44,730 nucleotides of DNA. Source: Burkholderiales bacterium (lineage in GTDB: Bacteria; Pseudomonadota; Gammaproteobacteria; Burkholderiales; Casimicrobiaceae). The position numbers and the translations under genes are program-made. Positions 24,355 to 35,146 of this stretch are shown here, in pieces. The stretch's first letter is position 1, and each line of letters starts with the position of its first letter. Under the pieces are notes generated by a model. That model was not told the origin of the DNA and ran no database searches. It worked only from the letters and a program-made list of their open reading frames with translations. The DNA is taken from assembly GCA_025352105.1 (NCBI GenBank), contig JANXUB010000137.1, forward strand, positions 1 through 44,730, read 5' to 3'.

Positions 24355-24779
24355 GGATTCAACTGCTCGGCGCGACGCACAAAAGCATCCACAAACGTCG
24401 CAGCAATGCGATCAAACACTGGCGCGACGAGCGCACCGATGATGCCATCAAAGTCGTAGTTCAGCTCGAACTCAACCTTGCACCCGGCGTCCCCCAATTG
24501 TGTAAATCGCCACTGTCCCGACAATCGGGAAAACGGCCCGCTCACCAGGGCAAGATCAATCCGCTCGTTCGCCACGAGCGTGTTTCGTGTTGTAAATGTC
24601 TGGTGTACCCCGAGATAAGCGATATCAACCGCCGCCTGCATCTGGGTCTCTGACTGCTCGACAATGCGTCCGCCGCCGCACCACGGTAAAAACGAAGGAT
24701 ATGACGGCACGTCGTTCACCAGCGCGTACATCGTCGCCGCCGAATGGGGCACGAGGATGGTCCGCACAACATGCTTCAC
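24351..24779 (-). CDS. ratA: RatA-like / Coq10-like START-domain protein
   Basis: A 142-residue single-domain START/polyketide-cyclase protein: [26 protein letters not shown], then [20 protein letters not shown] and [23 protein letters not shown]. It corresponds to E. coli RatA, reported to bind the 50S subunit, and to the Coq10 quinone-binding family. Either function is possible. ATG start; it overlaps rnfH by 4 bp and is divergent from smpB with 60 bp between starts. Confidence 0.88.
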   Translation of the reverse strand: MKHVVRTILVPHSAATMYALVNDVPSYPSFLPWCGGGRIVEQSETQMQAAVDIAYLGVHQTFTTRNTLVANERIDLALVSGPFSRLSGQWRFTQLGDAGCKVEFELNYDFDGIIGALVAPVFDRIAATFVDAFVRRAEQLNP

Positions 24780-24839
24780 GCCGGGTTCCTCAAGCCCAAC
24801 GCCACGGCTATCCTCGCCCGCATCCCTACAATCATCACC

Positions 24840-25307
24840 ATGAGTATCGTCGACAATAAAAAAGCATTCTTTGATTATTTCATTGAGGATCGCTACGAGG
24901 CCGGACTTGAGCTCGAAGGCTGGGAAGTCAAGGCCATTCGCGCCGGTCGCGCGGGCATCAAAGAGGCCTATGTCCGAGTGATCCGCAGCCAGGTCTGGCT
25001 GGTCGGTGCCAATATTAGCCCGCTCAACAGCGCGTCAACCCACATTCGCCCGGACGCCATCCGCATGCGCCGCTGCCTGCTGCATCGGGAGGAAATCAAC
25101 AAACTGATCGGCAAGGTCAAAGAGCGCGGCTACACGCTCGTTCCAATCAATTTGCATTTTTCAAAAGGTCGCGTCAAGCTCGACATTGGCCTCGCCAAAG
25201 GCAAAAAAGATCACGACAAGCGCGACGTGCTGAAAGAGCGAGAAGGTCAGCGCGATGCGCAGACTGCGATGAAAAAGGCGATGCGGGGTAAGGGCGGCGA
25301 GGAATAG
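24840..25307 (+). CDS. smpB: SsrA-binding protein
   Basis: A 155-residue tmRNA-binding protein needed for trans-translation rescue of stalled ribosomes. Family blocks: [57 protein letters not shown], and the C-terminal basic tail with [15 protein letters not shown] that inserts into the ribosome. ATG 24840 is chosen because [15 protein letters not shown] is where homology starts; the open frame extends 32 codons further. No Shine-Dalgarno is visible, and a TACAAT hexamer ends 7 nt before the ATG, so the transcript may be leaderless. Confidence 0.95.
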   Translation: MSIVDNKKAFFDYFIEDRYEAGLELEGWEVKAIRAGRAGIKEAYVRVIRSQVWLVGANISPLNSASTHIRPDAIRMRRCLLHREEINKLIGKVKERGYTLVPINLHFSKGRVKLDIGLAKGKKDHDKRDVLKEREGQRDAQTAMKKAMRGKGGEE

Positions 25308-25334
25308 CGTATTTTGGGCGTCTTCCGCAGCTCG

Positions 25335-25937
25335 CTACGCCACCGGAGCCACCTGATTGAGCCGTCGAATCACCGGTTCCGTCAGATCGTGGTCGTAGCC
25401 AAGGATGCTGATTGAGCTCGTGTCGAGCTTTACGCGTCGCCCTTCAACGGCCGGCAGTTGCAGCCATCGCGCAATCAGCACTCGCAGGATGTCGCTGTGC
25501 GCGAATGCGATCACGTTTCCTGCCGTTGCATGAATTCGCTGAACCCGCGCGATGACGCGGTCTGCGCGGACGCTGATGACTTCCGGCGATTCGCCATTCG
25601 GACAACCATGATCGAAAAGCCGCCAGTCGGGGCGTTCGGCGCGGATGGCGGCAGTGGTTCTGCCCTCGTAGTCACCGTAGTCCCATTCGCGCAAGTCGGG
25701 CTCCAGATGGACCGAATCCGCGTAACCCGCCAGTTCGGCGGTCTGTAGCGCCCGCTTCAGCGGGCTGGTCAAAACCTCGGCAAAGTCAAAGCGGCTAAGC
25801 GTTTCATGCAAATGTTTTGCGCTTTCGGAGCCAGCCGCAGTTAATGCAATATCCGAGTGCCCGGTATGCTGGCCGGTCAATGTCCATGCGGTTTCGCCGT
25901 GTCGGACTAAAACGAGCAGCGGCAGGTTGGGGTTCAT
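25335..25937 (-). CDS. Histidine phosphatase family protein (phosphoglycerate mutase-like)
   Basis: A 200-residue enzyme of the branch-1 histidine phosphatase family. The phospho-His motif LVRHGETAWTLTGQHTGHSDIALT is at the N-terminus, the acid block LREWDYGDYEGRTT is in the middle, and the second His lies in VIAFAHSDILRVLIARWL. The short length and sequence fit broad-specificity sugar phosphatases (SixA/CobC/YhfR-like) more than true glycolytic mutases. ATG 25937 is chosen at the start of homology. It is divergent from uvrB with 218 bp between the starts. Confidence 0.85.
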   Translation of the reverse strand: MNPNLPLLVLVRHGETAWTLTGQHTGHSDIALTAAGSESAKHLHETLSRFDFAEVLTSPLKRALQTAELAGYADSVHLEPDLREWDYGDYEGRTTAAIRAERPDWRLFDHGCPNGESPEVISVRADRVIARVQRIHATAGNVIAFAHSDILRVLIARWLQLPAVEGRRVKLDTSSISILGYDHDLTEPVIRRLNQVAPVA

Positions 25938-26110
25938 GAAAATGCGCCTCGTCGGCAGGAAATGGGCGGTAAGGATAGAGCGAGTTGGGCTCACAGTTCG
26001 GCTTGCTCGACACGGTAACCGGCAGCGCGCCCTCTCAGCCCGGCTCCGCTGCTGCGCGGTTCGCGCAGGCGTCCGGTAGGCTCGACGTTGCGAGTGCACG
26101 GCAGATATAA

Positions 26111-26126
26111 CTGTACAAATTGACAG
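26111..26126 (+). promoter_or_regulatory. LexA (SOS) box upstream of uvrB
   Basis: CTGTACAAATTGACAG fits the LexA consensus CTGT-N8-ACAG exactly. It overlaps the -35 hexamer of the uvrB promoter, so LexA would block RNA polymerase, as for uvrB in many proteobacteria. Confidence 0.85.
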
Positions 26127-26149
26127 CTTTGTGCCGCACAAGCGATAAT
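26120..26149 (+). promoter_or_regulatory. uvrB promoter (-35 TTGACA, -10 GATAAT)
   Basis: TTGACA (26120-26125) and GATAAT (26144-26149) are 18 bp apart, a near-consensus sigma-70 promoter. The expected transcription start, 6-8 nt after the -10, falls at or beside the uvrB ATG at 26156, which implies a leaderless mRNA. Confidence 0.7.
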
Positions 26150-26155
26150 CCCGTG

Positions 26156-28189
<2,034 letters not shown>

Positions 28190-28233
28190 TGTCGCTGTCG
28201 TGCCCGTGCAGGCGGCAATGACAGAATGCCACC

Positions 28234-28884
28234 ATGGAACTCGCTGCATACCTTAAGTCCTTTCTCGGTCTACTGGCCATTGTTGATCCGTTCATCGCGG
28301 TGCCGATGTTTCTGGTGCTAACGCCGTCAGCGACGGCTCAGGATCGTTTTCGCATTGCGCGTATCGCAGCGATTTCGGTGTTCTGTGTGTTGGGCATTGG
28401 CCTAGTCGCCGGGGGGCCCGTGTTGGATTTTTTCGGAATTTCGCTACCTGCGTTTAAGGTCGCCGGGGCCTTGCTGCTGTTGCTCTCCGCGATGGACAGC
28501 TTTAACGCGGCACCGGGTCGTCAGCGGCAAACCCCTGAAGAAGAAGAGGAGGCGCGTCACAAGCACGCCGTCGCCGTCGTCCCGATTGCCATTCCGCTGC
28601 TAGCCGGTCCAGGGGCGATTTCGATGGTCATCGTTTTCGGCCAATCGCATTCCGCGATCAAGCACATTGGCACGATTGCCCATCTGGGCATGATGCTGCT
28701 GGTGATCGCAGTGGTGGCGCTGATTACCTGGATCACGCTGCGAGCGGCTCAGCGAGTGTCAGTGGCGCTCGGCATCACCGGAATGAACGTGGCAACCCGC
28801 GTCGGTGGTTTGATCACCGCAGCGCTCGCCATTGAGATTCTGGCCTCCGGTTTGACCGGGCTGTTTCCGGGTTTGAAATCGTAA
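28234..28884 (+). CDS. MarC/YhgN family integral membrane protein
   Basis: A 216-residue membrane protein with six hydrophobic segments and an acidic loop (QTPEEEEEARHKHA). It has family blocks LAIVDPFIAVPMFLVLTP, FKVAGALLLLLSAMDSF, VPIAIPLLAGPGAISMVIV and MNVATRVGGLITAALAIEIL. MarC proteins were once tied to multiple antibiotic resistance, but that was not upheld, and the function is unknown. ATG start without a strong Shine-Dalgarno, 44 bp after uvrB. Its stop codon lies in the first bases of palindromic element B. Confidence 0.88.
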   Translation: MELAAYLKSFLGLLAIVDPFIAVPMFLVLTPSATAQDRFRIARIAAISVFCVLGIGLVAGGPVLDFFGISLPAFKVAGALLLLLSAMDSFNAAPGRQRQTPEEEEEARHKHAVAVVPIAIPLLAGPGAISMVIVFGQSHSAIKHIGTIAHLGMMLLVIAVVALITWITLRAAQRVSVALGITGMNVATRVGGLITAALAIEILASGLTGLFPGLKS

Positions 28885-29005
28885 TAGCCTTTTGGCTGAA
28901 ATCACGTGCGCATTGGGGCTAAGTGCCAATTTAGGCCTAAGTCGATAAACCTAAAATCAGCCTTCTAGCCCTTTTTGAAACTTAGCATTCAGCCAAAAGC
29001 TGCTT
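28882..29005. repeat. Palindromic element, copy B (~124 nt)
   Basis: TTTTGGCTGAA (28890-28900) pairs perfectly with TTCAGCCAAAA (28988-28998), continued by AGC/GCT after one bulge. Inside, GGGCTA (28916-28921) and TAGCCC (28966-28971) span 56 nt, as in copy A at 15487. Ends also agree: TAATAGCCTTTT against TAACAGCTTTTT on the left, and AAAGCTG on the right of both. The element begins at the marC stop codon. The rest of the gap to 29181 shows only a possible promoter for the protease gene. Confidence 0.6.
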
Positions 29006-29181
29006 GCTCCTCGCTTCAAGCAATTCACGATTAAGAACATTTAAGTACGCTAACTTGGGCCAGCCACTACACTCGCTCTCAGTTTAATCTGACACGATTG
29101 GCACCGATTCCAGAGTGACTTCAACGTCGCTGAATCGAACAGAACAATAAATTGATTTACCTGAAAACGTAGAGGGGTTGC

Positions 29182-32100
29182 ATGAAAAATTGGCAGAAAC
29201 TCGCCGCAAGCGCGGCGATCGTTGGCGCTTTTGCTGTCAACGCGCAAAACGCGGATCAGCGCAAGGCGCTTCGCGAAATCGTTGACATCGAAGCGCTGGA
29301 GCAATTGTCCGCGCAGTTCCAGTTGCGCTTTGAGCGGGACGAAGCGGCGGTGCGCAAATACCTGCTCGACAACCCCACCGTGAAGCGCTCTCAGGACGTT
29401 AACGGTCGTACGCAAACGATTGTGCGGATCGATGCCGCAGGCAAGCCCGTCTATCAGGTCGCCCGCGACGGCGCGATTTCGGGCTTTAACGGCGCAAAAA
29501 ATCTCGCTTCGGGCCAGCTCATCAAGGCTGATTCGCTCTACAGCGGTGGCTCAATCGGCGTCAACATCACCGGCACCGGCATGGTGGCCGGCGTCTGGGA
29601 GCCAGGCATTCCGCGCGTGACTCACGAACTCATCAGCGGCAAAGTGACGGTCGCTGCTGGGCAAACAGCGTTTGCGGTCGGCGGCAATGGTGACCACGCG
29701 AGCCACGTGACCGGCACCATGATCGGTCGCAATGTTGCCACGCGTCCCGCTGCGCGTGGGATTGCGTTTGACGCCAACTCGACCAATTACGACTCGGCCA
29801 ACGACTTGACCGAAATGACGACGTTCTCGACGGCGGCGGGCCTCGTGTCCAACCACTCTTATGGCGACCCCAACACCCAAACAGCCGACCTGTGGAAGTA
29901 CGGCGCGTACGACACCGAGGCCAAAGATTGGGATGTGCTGCTCAAAACGGCCACCAACTATCTTCCGTTCATCGCTGGCGGCAATGAGCAAAAAAGCAGT
30001 GGTAACACTGCCAAAGCTGGTTACGACATCATGACCGGCCCGGCTGCGTCTAAAAACACCATGACGGTGGGCGCGGTCAATGGCGACAAGACCATGTCCG
30101 ACTACAGCAACTGGGGGCCCACCGATGATGGTCGCGTGAAGCCAGAAATCGTTGCCAAAGGCACCGGCATCGATTCCGCACAATCCGCATCCGACACGGC
30201 CTACAGCGGCAATGGCCCTGATTCCAGTGGTACGTCCTACGCCTCGCCTGCGGCCGCAGCGGCAGGTTTGCTGTTGCAGCAGTATTACGCGAGCTTAAAC
30301 GGCAATGCATTCATGCGCTCGTCTACGCTCAAGGCGTTGATGCTTGGCACCGCAGAGGACCTGGGTCGCCCCGGACCTGATCATCAGTTTGGCTGGGGAT
30401 TGCTGAATGTCGAAAAAGCCGCGCAAACGATCAAAAAGCGCTCACCGCTGAACGCCACATTGGCCACCAGCAAAGGCTCCGTCATCGAGGAAATCGCCAC
30501 TAATCCAGCGGCTGATTCCACATCCGAAATTACCCGTACCGTGTACGCCAAAGGCGGCGAGCCGCTCGTCGTCAATATGGGATGGATCGATGATGAAGGC
30601 CCGGAGCAGTTAGCCGCTGAAGGTACTGATCCATCCGTGTCGCGTATGGTCTACGAATTCGACGTGATGGTTCGCCAGGTCGCGCCAAACCCGGTGGTTG
30701 ATTCGTGGGCTTGGGTTGTGCCATCGATGGCCAACCGCACCGCCAACGCAACGCTCGCAACGACATGGTTCCAAAGCAACGGCGGCAACTTCCGCCAGGT
30801 CATCATCGCGAACCCGATTGCCAACGCTGCGTACACCATCGTCATCAGGAAGAAAACAGGCTCTCCCGCTGCGGCCCGCTCTTTGTCGCTGGTCGTCACT
30901 GGGCTGGTTGAAGCGCCAGCACTTGCGCCCGTCAACGGTGCTTGCGGTAGCGCCAATGGCACACCAAGCCTAGTCGCGCCAAGTGCCAATCTGTGTAGCG
31001 CTGGCACGGCCTCCGCAGTGACCAGCGGTACCAACAACTTCACATGGAGCTGTAACGGAGCCAACGGCGGAACCAACGTAAGCTGCACGGCACCGCACCA
31101 ATACACCGTCACCGCCACGGCGGGCGCAAACGGGACGCTTACCTGCACGAGCCCGGTGACCGGTGGCAACACGACGACCTGTATCGCCAACCCGACGACA
31201 GGTTTTAACACGCAGAGCATTTCGGGCTGCGGAGGAACAGCGACGGGCGCTGAGGTCAACAGCTACACGACCGGTGCCATCACTGCAGACTGCACAGTCG
31301 CCGCAACGTTTGTCGCGGCCGCGCCCACCGATGGCCACTGCGGCTCGGCAAACGGCGTCGCCACTGCCACCGCGCCAAGCTCGAACTTGTGCACTGTCGG
31401 CACCGCCAGCGCCGTTTCTAGCGGCGTCACAAGCTTCACCTGGAGCTGTACCGGCACTACCGCCACCGCGACTTGCGCCGCACCGCGCCAATACACGGTC
31501 ACCGCCGGCGCCGGAGCCAATGGCACGCTGAATTGCGTGAGCCCAGTCCTCGGCGGCAACACCACGACTTGCACGGCAACACCGTCCGGCGGCTTCACCA
31601 CGCAAAGCATTTCCGGTTGCGGCGGTACGGCGACCAGTGCTGGCGTCAATAGCTACAGCACCGGTGCGGTGACGGCTGACTGCACCGTGAGCGCAACGTT
31701 CGCGGCAGTGGTCGTTCCGGTCAACGGTGCCTGCGGCGGCGCAAACGGCGTCGCCAGTCTGGTTGCACCGAGCGCCAATCTGTGCAGCGCAGGTACAGCC
31801 TCCGCTGTTTCCAGCGGTACTAACAGCTTCACCTGGAGTTGTTTGGGAGCAAACAGTGGCACGACGGCAAGCTGCGCCGCACCGCATCAGTACACGGTCA
31901 CGGCCACTGCTGGGGCGAACGGCACGTTGAACTGCACAAGCCCGATAACGGGCGGCAGCACCACCACCTGCACCGCAAGCCCTGCGATTGGCTTCGTGAC
32001 ACAGAGCATCACGGGTTGCAGCGGCACCGCTACCGGTTCTGGCGTCAACAGCTACACCACCGGTGTGATCGCCGCTAACTGCACAGTTAGCGCCGCGTTC

Positions 32101-32862
32101 GTGGTCAACGCCGTAACGACGTACACCATCACCGGCACTGCAAGTCCGGTGGCGGGTGGTACGGTGACGTGTACTCCGGCGTCAGTCAGCAGCGGCGGCA
32201 GCTCAAGCTGCACCGCCGTGGCCAACGCCGGGTTCACCTTCGGCGCGTTTAGCGGTGATTGCACCGGTGCGACCTGCAACCTGACCACCATCACCGCGAA
32301 CAAAGCGGTCACCGCAACGTTCACGGCGGTTCAGACGTTCGCCGGGACGACGGCAACCGGTACGGGCGCCGCGTCTGCGCGCTTCACAGGCGGTGGCGCA
32401 AGCTGCCGCTTTGATGCGGCGACTTCCGGCTTCGTTGCTGCGGGTGCCGCCAACCCGTCCGGCACGTATCCGCACGGCTGGTTCCGCGCCACGCTGCTAG
32501 GTTGTACGGCAGGGTCGACGGTTCGTCTGAGTGTCACCTGGCCAAGCCTCACGGGAACGTACAGCAAGTACGGCAAGACGCCGTCGTCGCCAACGACAAG
32601 CGTGTTCTACCAACCAGCAAACTTGACTACGAGTGGCAACACCGTGAGCTTCGACGTGACCGACGGCGGACTCGGCGATGATGACCTGACGGCCAACGGC
32701 ATCATCACCGACCCGAGCGGTCCGCTTGCGGTGGCAGTCGTTGCGGCACCCGTCGTGCCCGTACCAATCATGTCGGAGCTCGCGCTGGCGTTGCTCGGAT
32801 TGTTCGTGGTGGGGGTTGCCTTCACGCAGCGCCGCCGATTCTCGATTGGGCGAAACGCCTAG
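29182..32862 (+). CDS. Large secreted S8-type (subtilisin-like) protease with repeat modules and IPTL-CTERM-like tail
   Basis: A 1226-residue exported protein with a signal peptide to about residue 21 (VNAQNA). The S8 domain (about 115-415) has His172 (GDHASHVTGTM), oxyanion Asn268 (FIAGGNEQ) and Ser352 (SSGTSYASPAAAA). At the catalytic Asp position the sequence reads GVWEPGIPRVTH, where relatives have GVWDGG, so Glu140 replaces Asp. After a beta-rich part come three copies of a ~130-residue module (from about 585: NGACGSANG...LCSAGTASAV...FTWSC, then QYTVTATAGANGTL and a GFxTQSISGCGGTATG turn), plus a degenerate fourth. The end has DGGLGDDDLTANG, then VPIMSELALALLGLF and RRR, like IPTL-CTERM sorting tails. 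Probably surface-anchored or released. Confidence 0.85.
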   Translation: MKNWQKLAASAAIVGAFAVNAQNADQRKALREIVDIEALEQLSAQFQLRFERDEAAVRKYLLDNPTVKRSQDVNGRTQTIVRIDAAGKPVYQVARDGAISGFNGAKNLASGQLIKADSLYSGGSIGVNITGTGMVAGVWEPGIPRVTHELISGKVTVAAGQTAFAVGGNGDHASHVTGTMIGRNVATRPAARGIAFDANSTNYDSANDLTEMTTFSTAAGLVSNHSYGDPNTQTADLWKYGAYDTEAKDWDVLLKTATNYLPFIAGGNEQKSSGNTAKAGYDIMTGPAASKNTMTVGAVNGDKTMSDYSNWGPTDDGRVKPEIVAKGTGIDSAQSASDTAYSGNGPDSSGTSYASPAAAAAGLLLQQYYASLNGNAFMRSSTLKALMLGTAEDLGRPGPDHQFGWGLLNVEKAAQTIKKRSPLNATLATSKGSVIEEIATNPAADSTSEITRTVYAKGGEPLVVNMGWIDDEGPEQLAAEGTDPSVSRMVYEFDVMVRQVAPNPVVDSWAWVVPSMANRTANATLATTWFQSNGGNFRQVIIANPIANAAYTIVIRKKTGSPAAARSLSLVVTGLVEAPALAPVNGACGSANGTPSLVAPSANLCSAGTASAVTSGTNNFTWSCNGANGGTNVSCTAPHQYTVTATAGANGTLTCTSPVTGGNTTTCIANPTTGFNTQSISGCGGTATGAEVNSYTTGAITADCTVAATFVAAAPTDGHCGSANGVATATAPSSNLCTVGTASAVSSGVTSFTWSCTGTTATATCAAPRQYTVTAGAGANGTLNCVSPVLGGNTTTCTATPSGGFTTQSISGCGGTATSAGVNSYSTGAVTADCTVSATFAAVVVPVNGACGGANGVASLVAPSANLCSAGTASAVSSGTNSFTWSCLGANSGTTASCAAPHQYTVTATAGANGTLNCTSPITGGSTTTCTASPAIGFVTQSITGCSGTATGSGVNSYTTGVIAANCTVSAAFVVNAVTTYTITGTASPVAGGTVTCTPASVSSGGSSSCTAVANAGFTFGAFSGDCTGATCNLTTITANKAVTATFTAVQTFAGTTATGTGAASARFTGGGASCRFDAATSGFVAAGAANPSGTYPHGWFRATLLGCTAGSTVRLSVTWPSLTGTYSKYGKTPSSPTTSVFYQPANLTTSGNTVSFDVTDGGLGDDDLTANGIITDPSGPLAVAVVAAPVVPVPIMSELALALLGLFVVGVAFTQRRRFSIGRNA

Positions 32863-32992
32863 CCTCTGGGCGGCGAGATACCCCGGACGCTTGGTGTTCG
32901 GGGGGGGCAGCGAGCTTCACAGCTATTCGCTGAAAGAACCGCTGCATATGGGCTTGGGCAGATTTTTACCTGATGTCGATATTCGCTGAATA

Positions 32993-33025
32993 ATGAAAAC
33001 GCCCACGTGCAGTGGGCGTTTTCAT
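32993..33025. terminator. Bidirectional intrinsic terminator
   Basis: ATGAAAACGCCCAC (32993-33006) and GTGGGCGTTTTCAT (33012-33025) form a perfect 14-bp stem with a 5-nt loop. An A run on one side and a T run on the other let it end both the protease transcript and the convergent uronate operon. The remaining sequence between 32863 and 33138 contains no gene I can support. Confidence 0.85.
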
Positions 33026-33138
33026 TTAAAGCCGTTGGTTTTCGAACAAACTTGTCGCTACTCCGCCAGACTCAGTTTGCAGAAGGTGCGGCAGCGCCGC
33101 TTAGACGCTCCCGCGCAATTCCCGCGCATTTCCCGCGC

Positions 33139-34062
33139 TTAAGCCAGCGTCTGGTCGAACGCCAGCAACGCTCTCGCCGCTGCCCCGACTCGCTCATGGT
33201 GCTCCGCGCCAATGTTGGTCAGCATCGGCAGCATCGGACCCATGTCTGCGATTCCTGCCAGCGTCACCGCCTCGTGCAGCGTGCGAATTGGGCTGATGCT
33301 GTCGCGGCAATCTTCCATCGGCATGTAGGCTTCGCGAATCTTCGCGGCTTCGTCGTATTGGCCTGCCTTTATGAGTTGCAGCATCTTCATTGAGCCGCGC
33401 GGGGCGACGCAGACGGACCCTGAAGTAAATCCCTGCAAGCCGAAATCGCGCAGGTGAATAATGGCGGGCGTCTCGCCAATCCCACTCAAAATCATCTTCG
33501 GATCAACGTGCTGCGTGAGCTCTTTCAGGTACGGATCGTCAGACGGATCCTTGCGTACCGTGCCGTATTTCACGGCGGCGACGACGCCGTCAGCAACCAG
33601 TTTCGCCACCGTTTTCGGTTCGAGATAGTTGTCCGATTTGATGTAGACAATCAGCGGCTTTTTGTAAAACTTCGACAACCGCAGAATGCCGATTGCCAGA
33701 CCTTCATCGGTCGATGGAAACGGCAGCGGCAACACCATTGCGGTCGGAAATGCGCGGCTCCGCAGCAGGTCTACCTGATCAATTGCCTTGCCGAAGTCCG
33801 GCCCGACGGAGGGGATGACCCAGCTGTCTTCGCCGGCAAGGTTCTCGAGCATTTCGATCACCTTGTGATAGTCGCGAACACCGATGTTGTAGAAGTTGGC
33901 GTTGCCGCCATACATCAGCGTGCGCACGCCGCCCGCCTCCATATGACGAATCAGCGCCTTGTTGGCGGCGATGTTCAGCGAGAAGTCCGGGTGCCGCGCA
34001 ATTGGCGGCACGGCGAGCACTGAGGCGGCCAAATCGTCGGGGGTGACGGGCGTGGTTTTCAT
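33139..34062 (-). CDS. Dihydrodipicolinate synthase (DHDPS)-family lyase
   Basis: A 307-residue class I aldolase-fold enzyme. The Schiff-base Lys165 is in VVAAVKYGT and the catalytic Tyr140 in LIVYIKSD. The usual GxGG loop reads YGGNANFYNI. Members act on lysine precursors, sialic acid, 2-keto-3-deoxy sugar acids or keto-deoxyglucarate. As the last gene of a uronate-oxidation operon, a 5-dehydro-4-deoxyglucarate dehydratase or keto-deoxy-sugar-acid lyase is the natural guess, but it does not closely resemble the known KdgD sequences I can recall. ATG 34062 with GAGG upstream is preferred to the earlier start at 34068. Confidence 0.75.
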   Translation of the reverse strand: MKTTPVTPDDLAASVLAVPPIARHPDFSLNIAANKALIRHMEAGGVRTLMYGGNANFYNIGVRDYHKVIEMLENLAGEDSWVIPSVGPDFGKAIDQVDLLRSRAFPTAMVLPLPFPSTDEGLAIGILRLSKFYKKPLIVYIKSDNYLEPKTVAKLVADGVVAAVKYGTVRKDPSDDPYLKELTQHVDPKMILSGIGETPAIIHLRDFGLQGFTSGSVCVAPRGSMKMLQLIKAGQYDEAAKIREAYMPMEDCRDSISPIRTLHEAVTLAGIADMGPMLPMLTNIGAEHHERVGAAARALLAFDQTLA

Positions 34063-34130
34063 GAACAATTCCTCAGTCTATTTGGCTTTCGCACGATGCG
34101 ATGTCAATACAATCAACAACAAACACCAGT

Positions 34131-35105
34131 CTATTGCTTGAGATTGAGCTTCGTGATGAGTTGCTTGAAATAAATATTGTCTCGCGCAAGCGTTGCCTTG
34201 AAAGTCGCGTCGTCGGCGTAGACATAGCCCAAGTTTTGTTTGTCCATCACGTCGCGCAAGGATTGCTCATTGGCGGTTTTTTGCGTCAGGCTACGCAACA
34301 CGGCCATGACTTCTGGCGGCGTTGACTTGGGCGCGCCAAGACCACGCCACGTACCAATCGAGAGATCAATGCCGCGCTCCTTGAACGTGGGCACTTTCTC
34401 AAACCCTTTGACCCGTTTGTCCGCCATCACGGCGAGCGTTTTCAGTTTGCCCGCAGCGACGTAGGTTGAAACCTCGGCTGGACTGACGGCGACCGCGTCA
34501 ATGTGTCCGCCCAACAGGGCGAGCACGGCGGGCCCCGCACCCTGAAACGGAATGTGATTGAACTTGACGGCGGCTTTGTCTTCAAGCGCGGCCGATGCCA
34601 GATGCCAGATCGACCCGTTGCCGGCATTGCCGACTTTGACGTCTGACCCGGACTTCTTTGCGGCGGCAAGGAATTCCTCGATGCTGTTCCAGGGGGCTTC
34701 GGCGCGCACCGTAATCGCAGCCGGGTCGGCATTGAGTTGGGCGATTAGATTGAAGTCGTCGTAGCTGAATTTGGCCAGACCCAAATGCGGCAACGTCAAC
34801 AGCTCGACGGTGATGACAGCAATTTTGTAGCCATCAGGCTTCGCGTTGATGACTTCGTTCCAGCCGATGGCACCACTTGCACCGGGCTTGTTGGTCACGA
34901 CGATGCTTTGCGACGTGTGCTTGCGGCTTGCCTCGGCAAAGGCCCGCGCCAGCGCGTCAGTGCCACCGCCTGGCGAATACGGCACCAGAAGCTCAATGGT
35001 TTTATTTGGAAAGTCGGTGCTTTGCGCGAAGCCGGGTGTCATTGGGGCGGCGAACGCGCACGCCACTGCCATCGCGCTGCAGCAGGTTCTGATCAGGGTG
35101 TTCAT
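34131..35105 (-). CDS. Bug-family (TctC-like) periplasmic binding protein
   Basis: A 324-residue exported solute-binding protein: signal peptide to about residue 28 (GFAQ), then FPNKTIELLVPYSPGGGTDALARAFAE, VVTNKPGASGAIGWNEV and FNHIPFQGAGPAVLALLGGHIDA, the Bug signature. Such proteins usually work with TctAB permeases for carboxylates, but no TctA or TctB lies in this window. It is in the uronate operon, right after the TRAP permease genes. It could serve as an extra sensor or binder for the same acid, or work with permeases elsewhere. Confidence 0.88.
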   Translation of the reverse strand: MNTLIRTCCSAMAVACAFAAPMTPGFAQSTDFPNKTIELLVPYSPGGGTDALARAFAEASRKHTSQSIVVTNKPGASGAIGWNEVINAKPDGYKIAVITVELLTLPHLGLAKFSYDDFNLIAQLNADPAAITVRAEAPWNSIEEFLAAAKKSGSDVKVGNAGNGSIWHLASAALEDKAAVKFNHIPFQGAGPAVLALLGGHIDAVAVSPAEVSTYVAAGKLKTLAVMADKRVKGFEKVPTFKERGIDLSIGTWRGLGAPKSTPPEVMAVLRSLTQKTANEQSLRDVMDKQNLGYVYADDATFKATLARDNIYFKQLITKLNLKQ

Positions 35106-35146
35106 GAAATGAGTTGTTCTTTTATTGAAGGCTGTTTAGGGGCCAA

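Noticed and set aside
30970-31887. A 305-codon minus-strand open frame in the protease repeat region
   Set aside because: It is a by-product of the low-complexity Ala/Thr/Gly/Cys repeat codons of the plus-strand protein.
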